Below, in pieces: positions 26,639-35,879 of a stretch of 64,000 nucleotides of DNA. The notes under the pieces were generated by a model that was not told the DNA's origin, searched no databases, and was given only the letters and a program-made list of their open reading frames with translations. Made by a program: the position numbers and the translations under genes. The number at the start of each line of letters is the position of its first letter. Position 1 is the stretch's first letter. Source of the stretch: Hoeflea_A sp039025395 (GTDB lineage: Bacteria; Pseudomonadota; Alphaproteobacteria; Rhizobiales; Rhizobiaceae); assembly GCA_039025395.1 (NCBI GenBank), contig JBCCOK010000010.1, positions 1 through 64,000 on the forward strand. Reading direction: 5' to 3'.

Positions 26639-26809
26639 GCGCGCTCCAATGAACGGTTTTTGACGGTAACGATATCGCTCACTTTTTCATGCACCCCCTT
26701 GTTATCATGACTGAATATAGGCAGAACTAGGCGGTGCGGTGGCATTTCCGACCGTTTTGAGGCGTTTAGGACGTCGTGGGTCGGGCAGTCAAGAGGCAGG
26801 AAACGCAAG

Positions 26810-28978
26810 GTGCAGGACCCCTTCAGTCACGATCAAAGGCCCAGGCGCAAGCGTCATTTCTTTCTGCGGCTCGATTCGTGGATTGATTCAACGCTTTGGT
26901 CTGCCGGCACCGGACTCGGCGACAAATGGGAAGATCTCAATATTTTCTTTCGCCGATTTAACGTCAAAGGCTACAAACGGGCCTTTTTCGAAGCTGCCGG
27001 CGAAACGCTGACACTGGGCACCGCTGGCGCGGTGCTGATGCTGGCGCTCGCCCTGCCCGCATTTGAGGAAACCTACGGCAACTGGCGCGCACAGGACAAT
27101 TTCGCCGTCACCTTTCTCGACCGTTACGGCAATGAGATCGGCCACCGTGGTATCATCCATGAAGACTCCGTGCCCATCGACGAGTTGCCCGATCATTTGA
27201 TCAAATCGGTTCTGGCCACCGAGGACAGGCGGTTTTTCGAGCATTTCGGCATCGACATCTTTGGCCTGGTTCGGGCGATGAATGAAAATGTCCGCGCCAA
27301 TTCCGTGGTTCAGGGCGGCTCGACGATCACGCAGCAACTTGCGAAAAACCTGTTCTTGACCAACGAAAAGACGATTGAACGCAAGATCAAGGAAGCGTTT
27401 CTTGCGCTTTGGCTTGAAGCCAACCTGCCCAAGAAGGAAATCCTGCGGCTTTATCTCGATCGGGCCTACATGGGCGGCGGCACATTCGGCATCGCGGCGG
27501 CCTCGCAATTCTATTTCGGCAAGAACGTAACGGACGTAACCCTCGCCGAATCGGCAATGTTGGCAGGCCTCTTCAAAGCGCCAGCACGCTACGCACCGCA
27601 CATCAACCTACCGGCGGCGCGCGGACGCGCCAACGAGGTTCTGACAAATCTCGTTCAGGGCAAACTGATGACCGAGGGACAGGTCATCGGCGCGCGGCGC
27701 AACCCTGCAGATGTGGTCGATCGCGGTGACCGCGAGACACCGGATTACTTCCTTGACTGGGGATTCGAGGAGGTACGGCGGATCGCCGCAAGGTATCCAG
27801 AACACTCGCTGATCGTACGCACGACCCTGGATACCAGCCTGCAAAAGGCTGCCGAAGAAGCGATGGAAGCGGGTTTGCGTCAATACGGCAAGCGCTACAA
27901 CGTGGAACAGGGTGCCATCGTCCTCATCGAAAATGGCGGTGCTGTGCGCGCGATGGTCGGTGGCCGGGACTACGGCGAAAGCCAGTTCAACCGCGCGACC
28001 AAGGCGCTTCGCCAGCCCGGGTCTTCATTCAAGGTTTTCGTTTACACGACCGCCATGGAAAATGGCTTTACGCCGGAGTCCGTCATTCGTGACGGTCCAA
28101 TCACGTGGAACCGGTGGTCTCCGAGAAACTATGGACGCGGATATGCCGGCCGAGTGACACTTGAGCGGGCGTTGGTCAAATCGATCAACACAATCCCGGT
28201 GCGACTGGCACGCGATCATCTGGGGACCGAGAAGATTGCGGAAATGGCGAAACGTCTGGGGGTCGAATCGGCCGTCAATGTCGACAAGACAATGCCTCTG
28301 GGCACGTCAGAGGTCACCGTTCTGGATCAGGCCACCGCTTATTCAGTGTTTCCTACGGGTGGTGTGGAATCAAACCGGCACGGCATTACCCAGATCATGA
28401 ATTACGCCGGCCAGGTTCTCTATGATCAGTATCGTGACCGGCCGGAACCGAAGCGGTTGATCGATGAGCAAACGGCCTTGTCGATGAATTCAATCCTCAC
28501 GCAGATACCCGAATGGGGAACGGGCCGAAGAGCCAAGCTGGAAGGAATCGTCACCGGCGGCAAAACCGGCACGACCCAAGCCTATCGCGATGGATGGTTT
28601 GTCGGCTATACCGGCAACTATACAGCCGCGGTTTGGTTCGGAAACGACGACTTTACATCGTCGGCACGCATGACCGGCGGTTCCCTGCCGGCAATGACGT
28701 TCAAGCAACTGATGAGCTACGCGCATCACGGGATTGAAATCAGACAGATTCCCGGCATAGAATATCCTGAAATTGAGGAAGATCCGGGCGATACGCTGGA
28801 GGCTCAAACGGAATTGGTCGACGCAGCCGGTGATCCCATCATCCGACCTCGTGTTCTCTCAAGCGAGGCCTCGCGGTTATTGCGCGAACTTGCGGCTTTA
28901 CTGCAAAGCGCGACGCCGGTCGATGTGAAGGAAGAACGGTCGGTCGCCCTTAATCCTGCCTCTACAGTGGAACAGTAA
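26810..28978 (+). CDS. bifunctional peptidoglycan synthase, PBP1A family
   Basis: A 722-residue class A penicillin-binding protein that polymerises and cross-links peptidoglycan in the periplasm. A membrane anchor lies near residues 65-88. The transglycosylase domain (GT51, about 105-280) has the catalytic Glu138 in EDRRFFEHFG. The transpeptidase domain (about 365-650) has Ser405 in SSFK (Ser405-Lys408), the SIN motif in VKSINTIP and KTGTT. The start is GTG at 26810 with AGGAAA upstream. The N terminus is basic (RPRRKRHFF), as usual before the anchor. It stands ahead of the DUF1214/DUF1254 pair. Confidence 0.93.
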   Translation: MQDPFSHDQRPRRKRHFFLRLDSWIDSTLWSAGTGLGDKWEDLNIFFRRFNVKGYKRAFFEAAGETLTLGTAGAVLMLALALPAFEETYGNWRAQDNFAVTFLDRYGNEIGHRGIIHEDSVPIDELPDHLIKSVLATEDRRFFEHFGIDIFGLVRAMNENVRANSVVQGGSTITQQLAKNLFLTNEKTIERKIKEAFLALWLEANLPKKEILRLYLDRAYMGGGTFGIAAASQFYFGKNVTDVTLAESAMLAGLFKAPARYAPHINLPAARGRANEVLTNLVQGKLMTEGQVIGARRNPADVVDRGDRETPDYFLDWGFEEVRRIAARYPEHSLIVRTTLDTSLQKAAEEAMEAGLRQYGKRYNVEQGAIVLIENGGAVRAMVGGRDYGESQFNRATKALRQPGSSFKVFVYTTAMENGFTPESVIRDGPITWNRWSPRNYGRGYAGRVTLERALVKSINTIPVRLARDHLGTEKIAEMAKRLGVESAVNVDKTMPLGTSEVTVLDQATAYSVFPTGGVESNRHGITQIMNYAGQVLYDQYRDRPEPKRLIDEQTALSMNSILTQIPEWGTGRRAKLEGIVTGGKTGTTQAYRDGWFVGYTGNYTAAVWFGNDDFTSSARMTGGSLPAMTFKQLMSYAHHGIEIRQIPGIEYPEIEEDPGDTLEAQTELVDAAGDPIIRPRVLSSEASRLLRELAALLQSATPVDVKEERSVALNPASTVEQ

Positions 28979-29059
28979 CGGGCTGTTCGCCTGTTTTGGC
29001 AGGGTCCCGTCCTAACGGCGCTGGGGAAAGCTCAAAGATCGCGGCAAAAGGTTGACCCC

Positions 29060-29650
29060 TTGTTACGTGTTCCGGCAACAATTGCACTCATTCTCGCCTT
29101 GGCTTTCGGCGGCGCCATGATCACCTCTGTCTATGCGCTGAGAGCGACCGTTGGCTTCGGCTCCATAGACATCGGACCGTGGACGGCACGCCCTCTGGCG
29201 CAGACGACACGCGCCGACCCCTATTCGAAGGCGCACCGGGCCCAGGCCGGACAGCTGTTGCTGGGTGATGCCGAGGGGTTGGTTTTTGTTGCTACAAGGG
29301 ATAGCGCCGGTGCGCGCCTTGTCGGGCGCTGTTCCTACACTGTGTCCGGCCAGACTCCGCCAGCTCGGTTCTGGACCCTCCACACCACGGATACAAACGA
29401 CTCGCTTCTATCGGTAGGCGCCGCATTCCCCGCGGCCTTTCACTCAGACAACGTGCTGAAAAGCGAAGACGGAGCCTTTGACATCGTTGTCGGCCAAAAA
29501 CCGATGCCGGGCAATTGGCTGTCTACGGGTCAATACGATGAAGCCTTCAAGCTGGTGCTGACACTATTCGACACACCGACGGCCGGCAGTTCCCGCCTTT
29601 TGGAGCTGCAGATGCCGCGTATTGTCCTTGGAGCCTGCGACGGTGCATAG
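29060..29650 (+). CDS. DUF1214 domain protein
   Basis: A 196-residue membrane-anchored protein. One N-terminal helix (residues 5-27) is followed by a periplasmic beta-rich domain of the DUF1214 type, with the conserved YTVSGQTPPARFWTLH segment and a late IVVGQKPMPGNWL. The start codon is at 29060. The next gene, a DUF1254 protein, overlaps its end, so the pair forms one unit. In many bacteria the two domains are fused in one secreted protein; here they are separate. Function is unknown. It follows the peptidoglycan synthase gene by about 80 bases. Confidence 0.8.
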   Translation: MLRVPATIALILALAFGGAMITSVYALRATVGFGSIDIGPWTARPLAQTTRADPYSKAHRAQAGQLLLGDAEGLVFVATRDSAGARLVGRCSYTVSGQTPPARFWTLHTTDTNDSLLSVGAAFPAAFHSDNVLKSEDGAFDIVVGQKPMPGNWLSTGQYDEAFKLVLTLFDTPTAGSSRLLELQMPRIVLGACDGA

Positions 29651-30188
29651 GCTTTTCTACATAGTCCTTGCAGGCATAGCGGGTGCCGCGCTTCTCCACA
29701 TCGTTGTGATCCTGTCTATACCCGCCTACGCAGATCGTGATGCATGGACCAGAATAACCGCACTTGGCCCGACCGACTTTTTTCATATTCTCCCGACAAA
29801 CAGGCCCGACGGTCTGACATCGGCAAATCCGTTCGTGCGGACTGCCGTGTGTCGCTTCGACATCAACGAGGAACCGGTGCGCGTGACAGCCTCTGACCTC
29901 GTGCACTACTGGTCGCTCGCGATCTTCGACCCCGGCGCCAACGAGGTTTACAGCATGAACGACCGAACGGCGACGGACCAAAGGCTCGATATTGCTGTCG
30001 TGACACCCTTACAAATGATCGGATACCGCAAGAGCCTGCCGGAGACGCTTGCCGAGTCTGTGTTGATCGAGTTTCCAGGAACCACCGGTTACCTTGTTCT
30101 AAGGACCGTTGTGCCGGATCCCAGTTGGGAGCCGATTGTCCGCGATTTTCTGACCAATGCGGTTTGCCAGGGCGTCGCCGGCCCTTAG
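29643..30188 (+). CDS. DUF1254 domain protein
   Basis: A 181-residue membrane-anchored protein with one N-terminal helix (about residues 4-24) and a DUF1254 domain containing the conserved PNRPDGLTSANPF-like stretch and VTASDLVHYWSLAIFDP. The start is GTG at 29643, preceded by GGAG at 29630-29633 and overlapping the upstream stop by 8 bases; a TTG at 29622 is in frame but less likely. It works presumably with the DUF1214 partner in the periplasm. No enzymatic residue can be pointed to. Confidence 0.8.
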   Translation: MHRLFYIVLAGIAGAALLHIVVILSIPAYADRDAWTRITALGPTDFFHILPTNRPDGLTSANPFVRTAVCRFDINEEPVRVTASDLVHYWSLAIFDPGANEVYSMNDRTATDQRLDIAVVTPLQMIGYRKSLPETLAESVLIEFPGTTGYLVLRTVVPDPSWEPIVRDFLTNAVCQGVAGP

Positions 30189-30652
30189 CCGGAAAGGCCG
30201 GCCAGATTGAGGGCAACGATCTGTTATTCGGTTGCTATTTCTGGCCGCGTTGGGATTGATCTGCGATCAGCGGTGGCTCCGCTTGCCTGATCTCATAGCG
30301 TACACCTGTATAGACAAGAATTTCAGCGCTTTCCTCGGGCTTCCGTTCTTCAGATACCGTGGATTTGCGCTCGGCGCGCCGCGCGCTCAAGTCGATTATG
30401 ACACTCATTGTTCACCATTCCCCTCGTTGGCATCGGTCAGCCTTGCGCTTAACCGATACGCATGGTGGCGGTACAAGCCCTGTCCAATCCCCTGCCCGAT
30501 CGTACGGGCGCATACTGTCCCCTGTATGCTGCAGCGGTCGCACTGAGGCTGAACGCTGTACGCAAATTAGAACCGCGGATAGTTAATAGTTTGCTAAACG
30601 TTTCTCTCTAGTTTTAGAAAGCATTGGTATTGCGTAGCGCGGGTATTGTGTT
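30189..30652. other. intergenic stretch with two adjacent stem-loops
   Basis: About 464 bases between the DUF1254 and DUF2336 genes. Open frames here are short and unconvincing. The stretch contains two abutting stem-loops (30494-30509 and 30510-30529), described separately. No tRNA or known RNA is recognised. The region may hold the DUF2336 promoter or a small RNA. Confidence 0.45.
30494..30529. repeat. two abutting perfect inverted repeats
   Basis: GCCCG(6)CGGGC at 30494-30509 is followed without a gap by GCATAC(8)GTATGC at 30510-30529. Both stems are perfect (5 and 6 base pairs). They lie 124-159 bases before the DUF2336 start. They might be part of a small RNA, a leader or a regulator site; the sequence alone does not decide. 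Confidence 0.4.
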
Positions 30653-31696
30653 GTGGATCGGTTTCGCGACCTCGAAAGAGCGGGAGACGTGGGGCGTAAA
30701 GACGCTGCATTGCTGGCAGCAATCGCCGGTTTCGAAGCGCTCAAGCAACCCACGCCGCAAGATCTTCGCCAATTCTCCAACCTTTTCAATGGCCTGTTTT
30801 CACTGACAAAAGAGGAGACGAGGCGAACAGCCGCCGCGGCTTTGTCGCGGATTGCAACCCTTCCGCAGGATGTGTCCAAAATCGTTGCAGAGCAGCCAAT
30901 TCGGATATCGGCACCCTTTCTGGCGTTAGGCCCAGGTATTTCCGACCCCGTGCTGCTGCACACAATCAGCCGGCACGGCGGTGCCCATGCAAGGGCCATT
31001 TCCCGGCGCAGGTCACTTTCCGAAACGGTCAAGACAGCGCTTGCGAGTTTGAAAGATGGTGCCGTGGACCGGTCGCTGCGGTTGCGGCACGGCGGTAGCA
31101 GCGAAAGAGTACCGGCATTGAGTCCGGAAAAGCTCGCCAGACAGCGTCAAGATGAGGACATACTGCGCGATCGCATCAAGGCGATGGCGCTCGTGCGAAT
31201 GAACCGGCAAACGGTCATGGATAGAAACGTGCCCGTGAAAGGAGACCACGATCCTCGCCACCTGGTCAAATATGCCGAAAAAGGCGACCTGATCGGTTTC
31301 TCGCGCCTACTTGCCGACGAATTGGGTTCCGACTCACATCTGGTCGAGCGGATACTGATGGATATTTCCGGCACGCAGATGGCGATGGCCCTCAAATCGC
31401 TGCAGCTGCCCGATTGCGATATCGTCCGGGTGCTTGCGGGCCTGTTTCCAGCATTCGGAGGTTCAAGGGCAGAAAACATGAGCGCTCAAGCGATCGTCAG
31501 TTCCGTGCGTCTGGAAGACAGTAAGAAACGCGTGGATGCTTGGGTAAGAGCCAACAGTGCCGCCGCAGAAGGGGGCCGCGTGCGTATCACGCCCAACAAC
31601 AACAATGCCCGAAGCTTCCAGGAACTCAGGCCGTCGACGGATCATGATTGGGCCGGCAAAGCAATGCCGGAGCGAAAGACAATCAGGCGGGCATGA
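30653..31696 (+). CDS. DUF2336 domain protein
   Basis: A 347-residue cytoplasmic protein of the DUF2336 family found mainly in alphaproteobacteria. It is almost wholly helical, with HEAT-like pairs across residues 15-300; the segment LSRIATLPQDVSKIVAEQPI is typical. The start is GTG at 30653. No membrane segment or catalytic motif is visible. Its stop overlaps the convergent DUF1491 gene by 14 bases. Function is unknown; a scaffold or regulatory role is a guess from the fold. Confidence 0.8.
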   Translation: MDRFRDLERAGDVGRKDAALLAAIAGFEALKQPTPQDLRQFSNLFNGLFSLTKEETRRTAAAALSRIATLPQDVSKIVAEQPIRISAPFLALGPGISDPVLLHTISRHGGAHARAISRRRSLSETVKTALASLKDGAVDRSLRLRHGGSSERVPALSPEKLARQRQDEDILRDRIKAMALVRMNRQTVMDRNVPVKGDHDPRHLVKYAEKGDLIGFSRLLADELGSDSHLVERILMDISGTQMAMALKSLQLPDCDIVRVLAGLFPAFGGSRAENMSAQAIVSSVRLEDSKKRVDAWVRANSAAAEGGRVRITPNNNNARSFQELRPSTDHDWAGKAMPERKTIRRA

Positions 31697-32024
31697 CCGA
31701 AACATAGTGTTCAGGTTCTTCAGTTTCGATTTCAACCACCCACAAATCCGGATCGAAACGCTTCTCGGACTCCAACAAAGCATCTATCTCGGACGCGTCG
31801 CTGAGGTCATTGCGCGGTTCAAAGCTTCGTTCTGGTGTTTCGGAGTCACCAAAGTGGCTCTGAGGTGCTGGCGCGAGCAGTGTTTCTGATCCGTCGCGCT
31901 GCCGAACCCGGATGAATATCGCTCCAGCATCAGGAGAGCCCTGACGCAGTACGGCTGCAAATTGGCCGTCTGCGAACACCCTCCGCATTAGAGACTGGAT
32001 CCAGATTTCAGACGTTAGCCGCAT
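31683..32024 (-). CDS. DUF1491 family protein
   Basis: A 113-residue cytoplasmic protein of the alphaproteobacterial DUF1491 family. Family features are the opening RLTSEIWIQSLMRR, the strand GAIFIRVRQRDG and a C-terminal DPDLWVVEIE. The start is ATG 32024 with GGCGGG upstream; a frame seven codons longer is possible. It follows the peptidoglycan-binding protein gene by 33 bases, so kinase, peptidoglycan-binding protein and DUF1491 may be co-transcribed. Function is unknown. Confidence 0.82.
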   Translation of the reverse strand: MRLTSEIWIQSLMRRVFADGQFAAVLRQGSPDAGAIFIRVRQRDGSETLLAPAPQSHFGDSETPERSFEPRNDLSDASEIDALLESEKRFDPDLWVVEIETEEPEHYVSVMPA

Positions 32025-32057
32025 TAACCCGCCGCTCCGCACGCTGTGCCGCGGGAT

Positions 32058-32873
32058 CTATAGCGCGCCGATCTCTCGCAGTTTCTGAAGCACTATTCTG
32101 TCCGGATTTCCGGTCACGGGCAAGCGGTAGTGTCTTTGGAAGTCAGCGATTGCCTCACTGGTTTGCTTACCGATGACACCATCAACCCTCACGTCGTCAT
32201 AGGCTATGTTGCTGAGACCCCTTTGAATGTCGGCGATCAGATCGGTATTGGATTGGGGTTGTCTCTCGCCGATCCTTTCAGTGGGACCCGGTGCGGACAT
32301 AACCGCTGGTGTCGCCTGAGGCTTGGGCTGGGGCACTGCGACCTTGCTGAGCCCGGCAATGGTCATATGGACGAGCAAAACTTCTGTCGGTCTGCCAGTT
32401 GGTTGAAGTCCGCTGCTGCGTTGGTAAGCGCGAATGGAATTTGCTGTACGCGGACCAAATACACCGTCGATATCGCCATCATAGAGACCATTGGCATACA
32501 TCGCGCGTTGCAGTGCATGGACAGTGTTGTCCTGAAGCCTTGGATCTGTCCGGGGAATGCTTGCGGTGCTTTGCGGGTCGCTGTAGCGGCTAAGATCAAT
32601 TGCGAAGCGCATGGATGGAACCGGTACGTCTTCGATTGCAGGCAAACGGACGGACTGGGCTGATGGCGCGCGCGTTTCATACAGCGGTGAAGGGTGTTCG
32701 CCCGGTTGGTGAAAAATCGCGTTGATAGCTACAACGGTAAAGGTTACCGCGAAGACCGTCAGGCCACCGGCGGAGGAAGGATGCCGAGCGATGAGTTCGC
32801 CAGCGGAGCGAACCAACCGGGCCACCGGAGCGAGAGGTCTGAACCTCCTGTCAGGCCGTTTTCGCCTGGCCAT
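32058..32873 (-). CDS. membrane-anchored peptidoglycan-binding protein
   Basis: A 271-residue protein with a very basic cytoplasmic N terminus (MARRKRPDRRF), one membrane helix near residues 36-55 and two peptidoglycan-binding type 1 domains in the periplasm, about 120-175 (NGLYDGDIDGVFGPRT) and 210-265 (DDVRVDGVIGKQTSEAI). No hydrolase domain is attached. The start is ATG 32873 with GGAGG six bases upstream; a TTG at 32897 is in frame. The gene starts inside the last codons of the DivJ-like kinase gene (23-base overlap), so the two are translationally linked. This suggests a wall-binding partner or sensor for the kinase, which is inference. Confidence 0.82.
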   Translation of the reverse strand: MARRKRPDRRFRPLAPVARLVRSAGELIARHPSSAGGLTVFAVTFTVVAINAIFHQPGEHPSPLYETRAPSAQSVRLPAIEDVPVPSMRFAIDLSRYSDPQSTASIPRTDPRLQDNTVHALQRAMYANGLYDGDIDGVFGPRTANSIRAYQRSSGLQPTGRPTEVLLVHMTIAGLSKVAVPQPKPQATPAVMSAPGPTERIGERQPQSNTDLIADIQRGLSNIAYDDVRVDGVIGKQTSEAIADFQRHYRLPVTGNPDRIVLQKLREIGAL

Positions 32874-34830
32874 GCCGTGCCTCCATCCTGTCTTCAAGCT
32901 GGCGCGTTAACCGCGGCGGAAACTCAACTGCGCGCTTTGTAGCGGCGTCAACAGCATCGTCGGTTTTGTCCGGGCCATCGACGGGCAGGCAAACGGTTAC
33001 GGTGGTGCCCACCTTCAGCGCACTCTCAATGGTAAAATGGCCGCCATGCAGAGCAACCAGGCCCTTGACCAGGCTTAGACCCAATCCGCTGCCTTCGTAC
33101 TGACGGGCATATTGGCTCTCTACCTGCACAAACGGCGCACCGATCTTCTCCAGGTCCGATTGCGCAATGCCAATACCGGTGTCGGCAACTGTCAGGACTA
33201 TCCATCCATTCTGTTCGGTGGCATCCACGGAAACCACGCCGTTGTCCTCGGTGAATTTGATCGCGTTCGCCATGAGGTTGATCAGGATTTGCTGCAATGC
33301 GCGGCGGCACGCAGTGATCCGAACGTCTCCCTTCACGACGCGTGTATTGAGGACTATGTTCTTGCCACGAGCCTGCTGAGTAAGCATCGATTCGCAGGTA
33401 TCTATGACTTCACTGACGTTAAATGTTTCGGGATTCAACTCATATCGTCCCGCTTCAATCTTGGTCAGATCCAGCATGGAATTGATCACGTCCAAGAGGT
33501 GCTGCCCGGACTGACGTATCAGGCCCACATATTCGCGCTGCTCGGAACTGAGCGACGCGGCCAGGAACTCGCCCGAAAGAAGATCGGAAAAACCGAGAAT
33601 GGCATTCAAAGGCGTTCTGAGTTCATGGCTCACGGCCGCCAGGAATCGCGTCTTGGCTTCATTGGCAGCGACGGCTTCTTCCGATTTGCTCGCCAATTGG
33701 TGGCGCAGCTCGACGCCCGCCGCGTTGTCAATTGACTGGGCGACAAATCCGGTGAGCTCGCCATTTTCACGAATGGCCGCGAGATGCATTGAGAGATGCA
33801 AAAACTGCTCATCTTCAGAAAAATCGCCCAGCTTTCGCATGCGAACATCAACGCGTTGGGTTTCGCAACCGGTGCGCAACTGGTCGATCGCCTGCAAAAA
33901 GCGGATACGATCCGAAACATGCATGTGTTCGATCATCCCGCGACCGGACAATTCGCCGATCCTGTCCAGCAATAACTGTGCTTGGGTACCGGATGCCGAA
34001 ACAAGATGTCCGCGCATATCGTGTAAGGACACCAGACCGGGCAGTTTTGCCATCAAAGCAATCGGGTCCGCGTGTTCTGGCGCGCCCTTCGCATCCGAAT
34101 CTGTCTGCTGCATGCGGCGAAGCTGTTCCTGAACAACCATGGCACCGTAAACGCCGAGTGCGACGACCACCACCATCGACGCGATCTCACCACCCGGTCC
34201 GCGCCAGGGTTCGAGGCCGACAAGAAACTGCGCGGCACCCAGCGTGGCAGCAACTGCGAGTGCCGCCGCGAAGCCTGTCTTGAGTGCCTGAGATGTCCGC
34301 CTCAGCCGGAAACTTTCTGCCGGCAAGAGCAGCAGCAAAGGCAGGACCGGCGATGCCAACCCGCCGGTTGCATAGGCAGCCGCAAACAATCCTGCTGAAG
34401 AGAGCACCAAGGTCGCGATCTCGACCGACCGGCGATGTCCCGTATGGATCAACACACCAGCCAATCCCAAAGCAGCTGCGGAAAGGCCGAGAATGGGTGC
34501 CGCCACGGTTTGAGCCCCAAGGATCGGGATCAATGCGACGGGAATAACCGAGGCCAAAACCGTACCAATGACGAGCAGCAATGCCAGGATTCTGGACTGG
34601 ATATTGCGTTCGTGCGCATCCACGATGTCACGATTTACCCAGTGCGCGGCGATCCGATCAGGGTCCGGAACAAAGTCCCTCTTAAAATATTGGCTTAATC
34701 TGCGGGCCACAATTTTACTCAATACAATCTTACTCTGGCGACATAACCATGCCACCGGCAGCTTAAGGAATGGATAAAGCGGCAAAAAACTTTGGTCGAT
34801 TTTCCCCGAATTGCAGGGTGTCTCAGCCAC
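32851..34830 (-). CDS. divJ: sensor histidine kinase, DivJ-like
   Basis: A 659-residue kinase with about six membrane helices between residues 80 and 237, a PAS-like region (about 260-370), a short coiled coil, HisKA with His402 in AAVSHELRTPLNAILGFSDLL, and an ATPase domain (NLMANAIKF, GSGLGLSLV). Six N-terminal helices plus this HisKA type match DivJ, which phosphorylates DivK in alphaproteobacterial cell-cycle control. From memory, S. meliloti also has divJ a few genes from feuPQ, as here. Short extracytoplasmic loops argue for sensing within the membrane. PleC/PdhS-type kinases are the alternative. The only ATG is at 34830, with no strong ribosome site; the true start may be downstream. 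Confidence 0.6.
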   Translation of the reverse strand: MAETPCNSGKIDQSFLPLYPFLKLPVAWLCRQSKIVLSKIVARRLSQYFKRDFVPDPDRIAAHWVNRDIVDAHERNIQSRILALLLVIGTVLASVIPVALIPILGAQTVAAPILGLSAAALGLAGVLIHTGHRRSVEIATLVLSSAGLFAAAYATGGLASPVLPLLLLLPAESFRLRRTSQALKTGFAAALAVAATLGAAQFLVGLEPWRGPGGEIASMVVVVALGVYGAMVVQEQLRRMQQTDSDAKGAPEHADPIALMAKLPGLVSLHDMRGHLVSASGTQAQLLLDRIGELSGRGMIEHMHVSDRIRFLQAIDQLRTGCETQRVDVRMRKLGDFSEDEQFLHLSMHLAAIRENGELTGFVAQSIDNAAGVELRHQLASKSEEAVAANEAKTRFLAAVSHELRTPLNAILGFSDLLSGEFLAASLSSEQREYVGLIRQSGQHLLDVINSMLDLTKIEAGRYELNPETFNVSEVIDTCESMLTQQARGKNIVLNTRVVKGDVRITACRRALQQILINLMANAIKFTEDNGVVSVDATEQNGWIVLTVADTGIGIAQSDLEKIGAPFVQVESQYARQYEGSGLGLSLVKGLVALHGGHFTIESALKVGTTVTVCLPVDGPDKTDDAVDAATKRAVEFPPRLTRQLEDRMEARHGQAKTA

Positions 34831-34989
34831 AGCGGCTGGCTTTTGCGATCATGGTTAACCGACCGTGAGTTTGATGCGAAAGGATATGTTCATACAAATC
34901 GTGTGAGATAAGGATCTGCCAATAAGACTGCGGCCTGCGCAATCGAGTGTCCGATCCGACCACGCCGGCAAAGCTGTCTGGAGGGTCCG

Positions 34990-35271
34990 ATGCGCTTCGT
35001 TTTCAAGGCCGTGTTCTGGTTCACGCTTGTTCTTGTCCTCCTTCCGGAGGGATCACCGATGGTGTCCCGCGACAATGTCGACCGATCGCTTACGACAGGA
35101 ACCATCGGCAGTGCATCGGAGATCCGTAGCCTTGCCGATCGCCTTCAGTCGATCTGCGAACAAGATCCGGAACTTTGCGTTTCAAGCCTGCAAAACATGA
35201 GCATGGTGGCGGCAATGCTTGGCTATCATGCCGGTTCGTTGGGCTTTTGCGGCGATGAGGCCCGACCGTAG
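34990..35271 (+). CDS. DUF5330 family small exported protein
   Basis: A 93-residue protein beginning MRFVFKAVFWFTLVLVLLP, an N-terminal signal or anchor segment typical of the rhizobial DUF5330 family. The rest is polar with two closely placed cysteines (ICEQDPELCV), a feature shared by the family, and a third near the C terminus. GGAGG occurs about 9 bases before the ATG. It is divergent from the DivJ-like kinase gene. Function is unknown. Confidence 0.7.
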   Translation: MRFVFKAVFWFTLVLVLLPEGSPMVSRDNVDRSLTTGTIGSASEIRSLADRLQSICEQDPELCVSSLQNMSMVAAMLGYHAGSLGFCGDEARP

Positions 35272-35343
35272 TCTTGAAGATCGCGATTCTGCGTGCTTTG
35301 TTGCGCGTCGTTACCTATATCCTGGTCTGCGCAGGCGATCTGA

Positions 35344-35367
35344 GCGCTTTATCGCGCAATAAAGTGC
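35344..35367. repeat. stem-loop before sufE
   Basis: GCGCTTTAT (35344-35352) pairs with ATAAAGTGC (35359-35367) over 9 positions with one G-T wobble and a CGCGCA loop. It lies between the DUF5330 stop and the sufE start. No uridine run follows on either strand, so a leader structure or operator is as likely as a terminator. Confidence 0.35.
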
Positions 35368-35406
35368 ACGCAACGTGAATGGCTAAAAAAGGCGATGGTT
35401 CTTGCA

Positions 35407-35838
35407 ATGGCAACGATTGAACAAATCGTTGAAGACTTCGAATTCCTGGATGACTGGGAAGACCGGTACCGCTACGTCATCGAGTTGGGCCGAACGTTGG
35501 ACCCCATGCCGGACAAGGACAAGACCGACGCAAGCAAGGTTGAAGGCTGCGTCAGCCAAGTATGGCTCACGCACCGGATCGAGGGCAATGGTAGCGGAGA
35601 CCCGATACTCTTTTTCAAGGGCGATTCCGATGCCCACATCGTGAGGGGCCTCGTCGCAATCATGCTCGCCGCCTGTTCTGGAAAACATGCCTCGGATATC
35701 GTTGATTTTGATGAGGGTGCACTGTTTTCCAAACTCGGACTGATCGAGCATCTGACCCCGCAGAGGGCAAACGGATTAAAGTCCATGGTCCGGCGGATCA
35801 AGAGCGAAGCATCAGCGGCGGCCGCAAGTGCGGCATGA
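35407..35838 (+). CDS. sufE: SufE-family sulfur acceptor
   Basis: A 143-residue cytoplasmic protein that accepts persulfide sulfur from a cysteine desulfurase such as SufS for Fe-S cluster assembly. The acceptor is Cys48 in KVEGCVSQVWL, the family signature. The opening FEFLDDWEDRYRYVIELG is typical. The C terminus is an alanine-rich tail. The start is set at ATG 35407 by similarity; ATG 35395 with an adjacent AAAAGG is an alternative adding four residues. The suf operon is not here, so this is a stand-alone copy, as is common in rhizobia. Confidence 0.9.
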   Translation: MATIEQIVEDFEFLDDWEDRYRYVIELGRTLDPMPDKDKTDASKVEGCVSQVWLTHRIEGNGSGDPILFFKGDSDAHIVRGLVAIMLAACSGKHASDIVDFDEGALFSKLGLIEHLTPQRANGLKSMVRRIKSEASAAAASAA

Positions 35839-35879
35839 GGCACAGCAACAGCTCCAGAGCAGGGCCTCTTGTCAAGGCA

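Noticed and set aside
30232..30546. 104-codon plus-strand open frame in the gap before the DUF2336 gene
   Set aside because: Composition resembles non-coding DNA; starts without ribosome site and contains the two hairpins.
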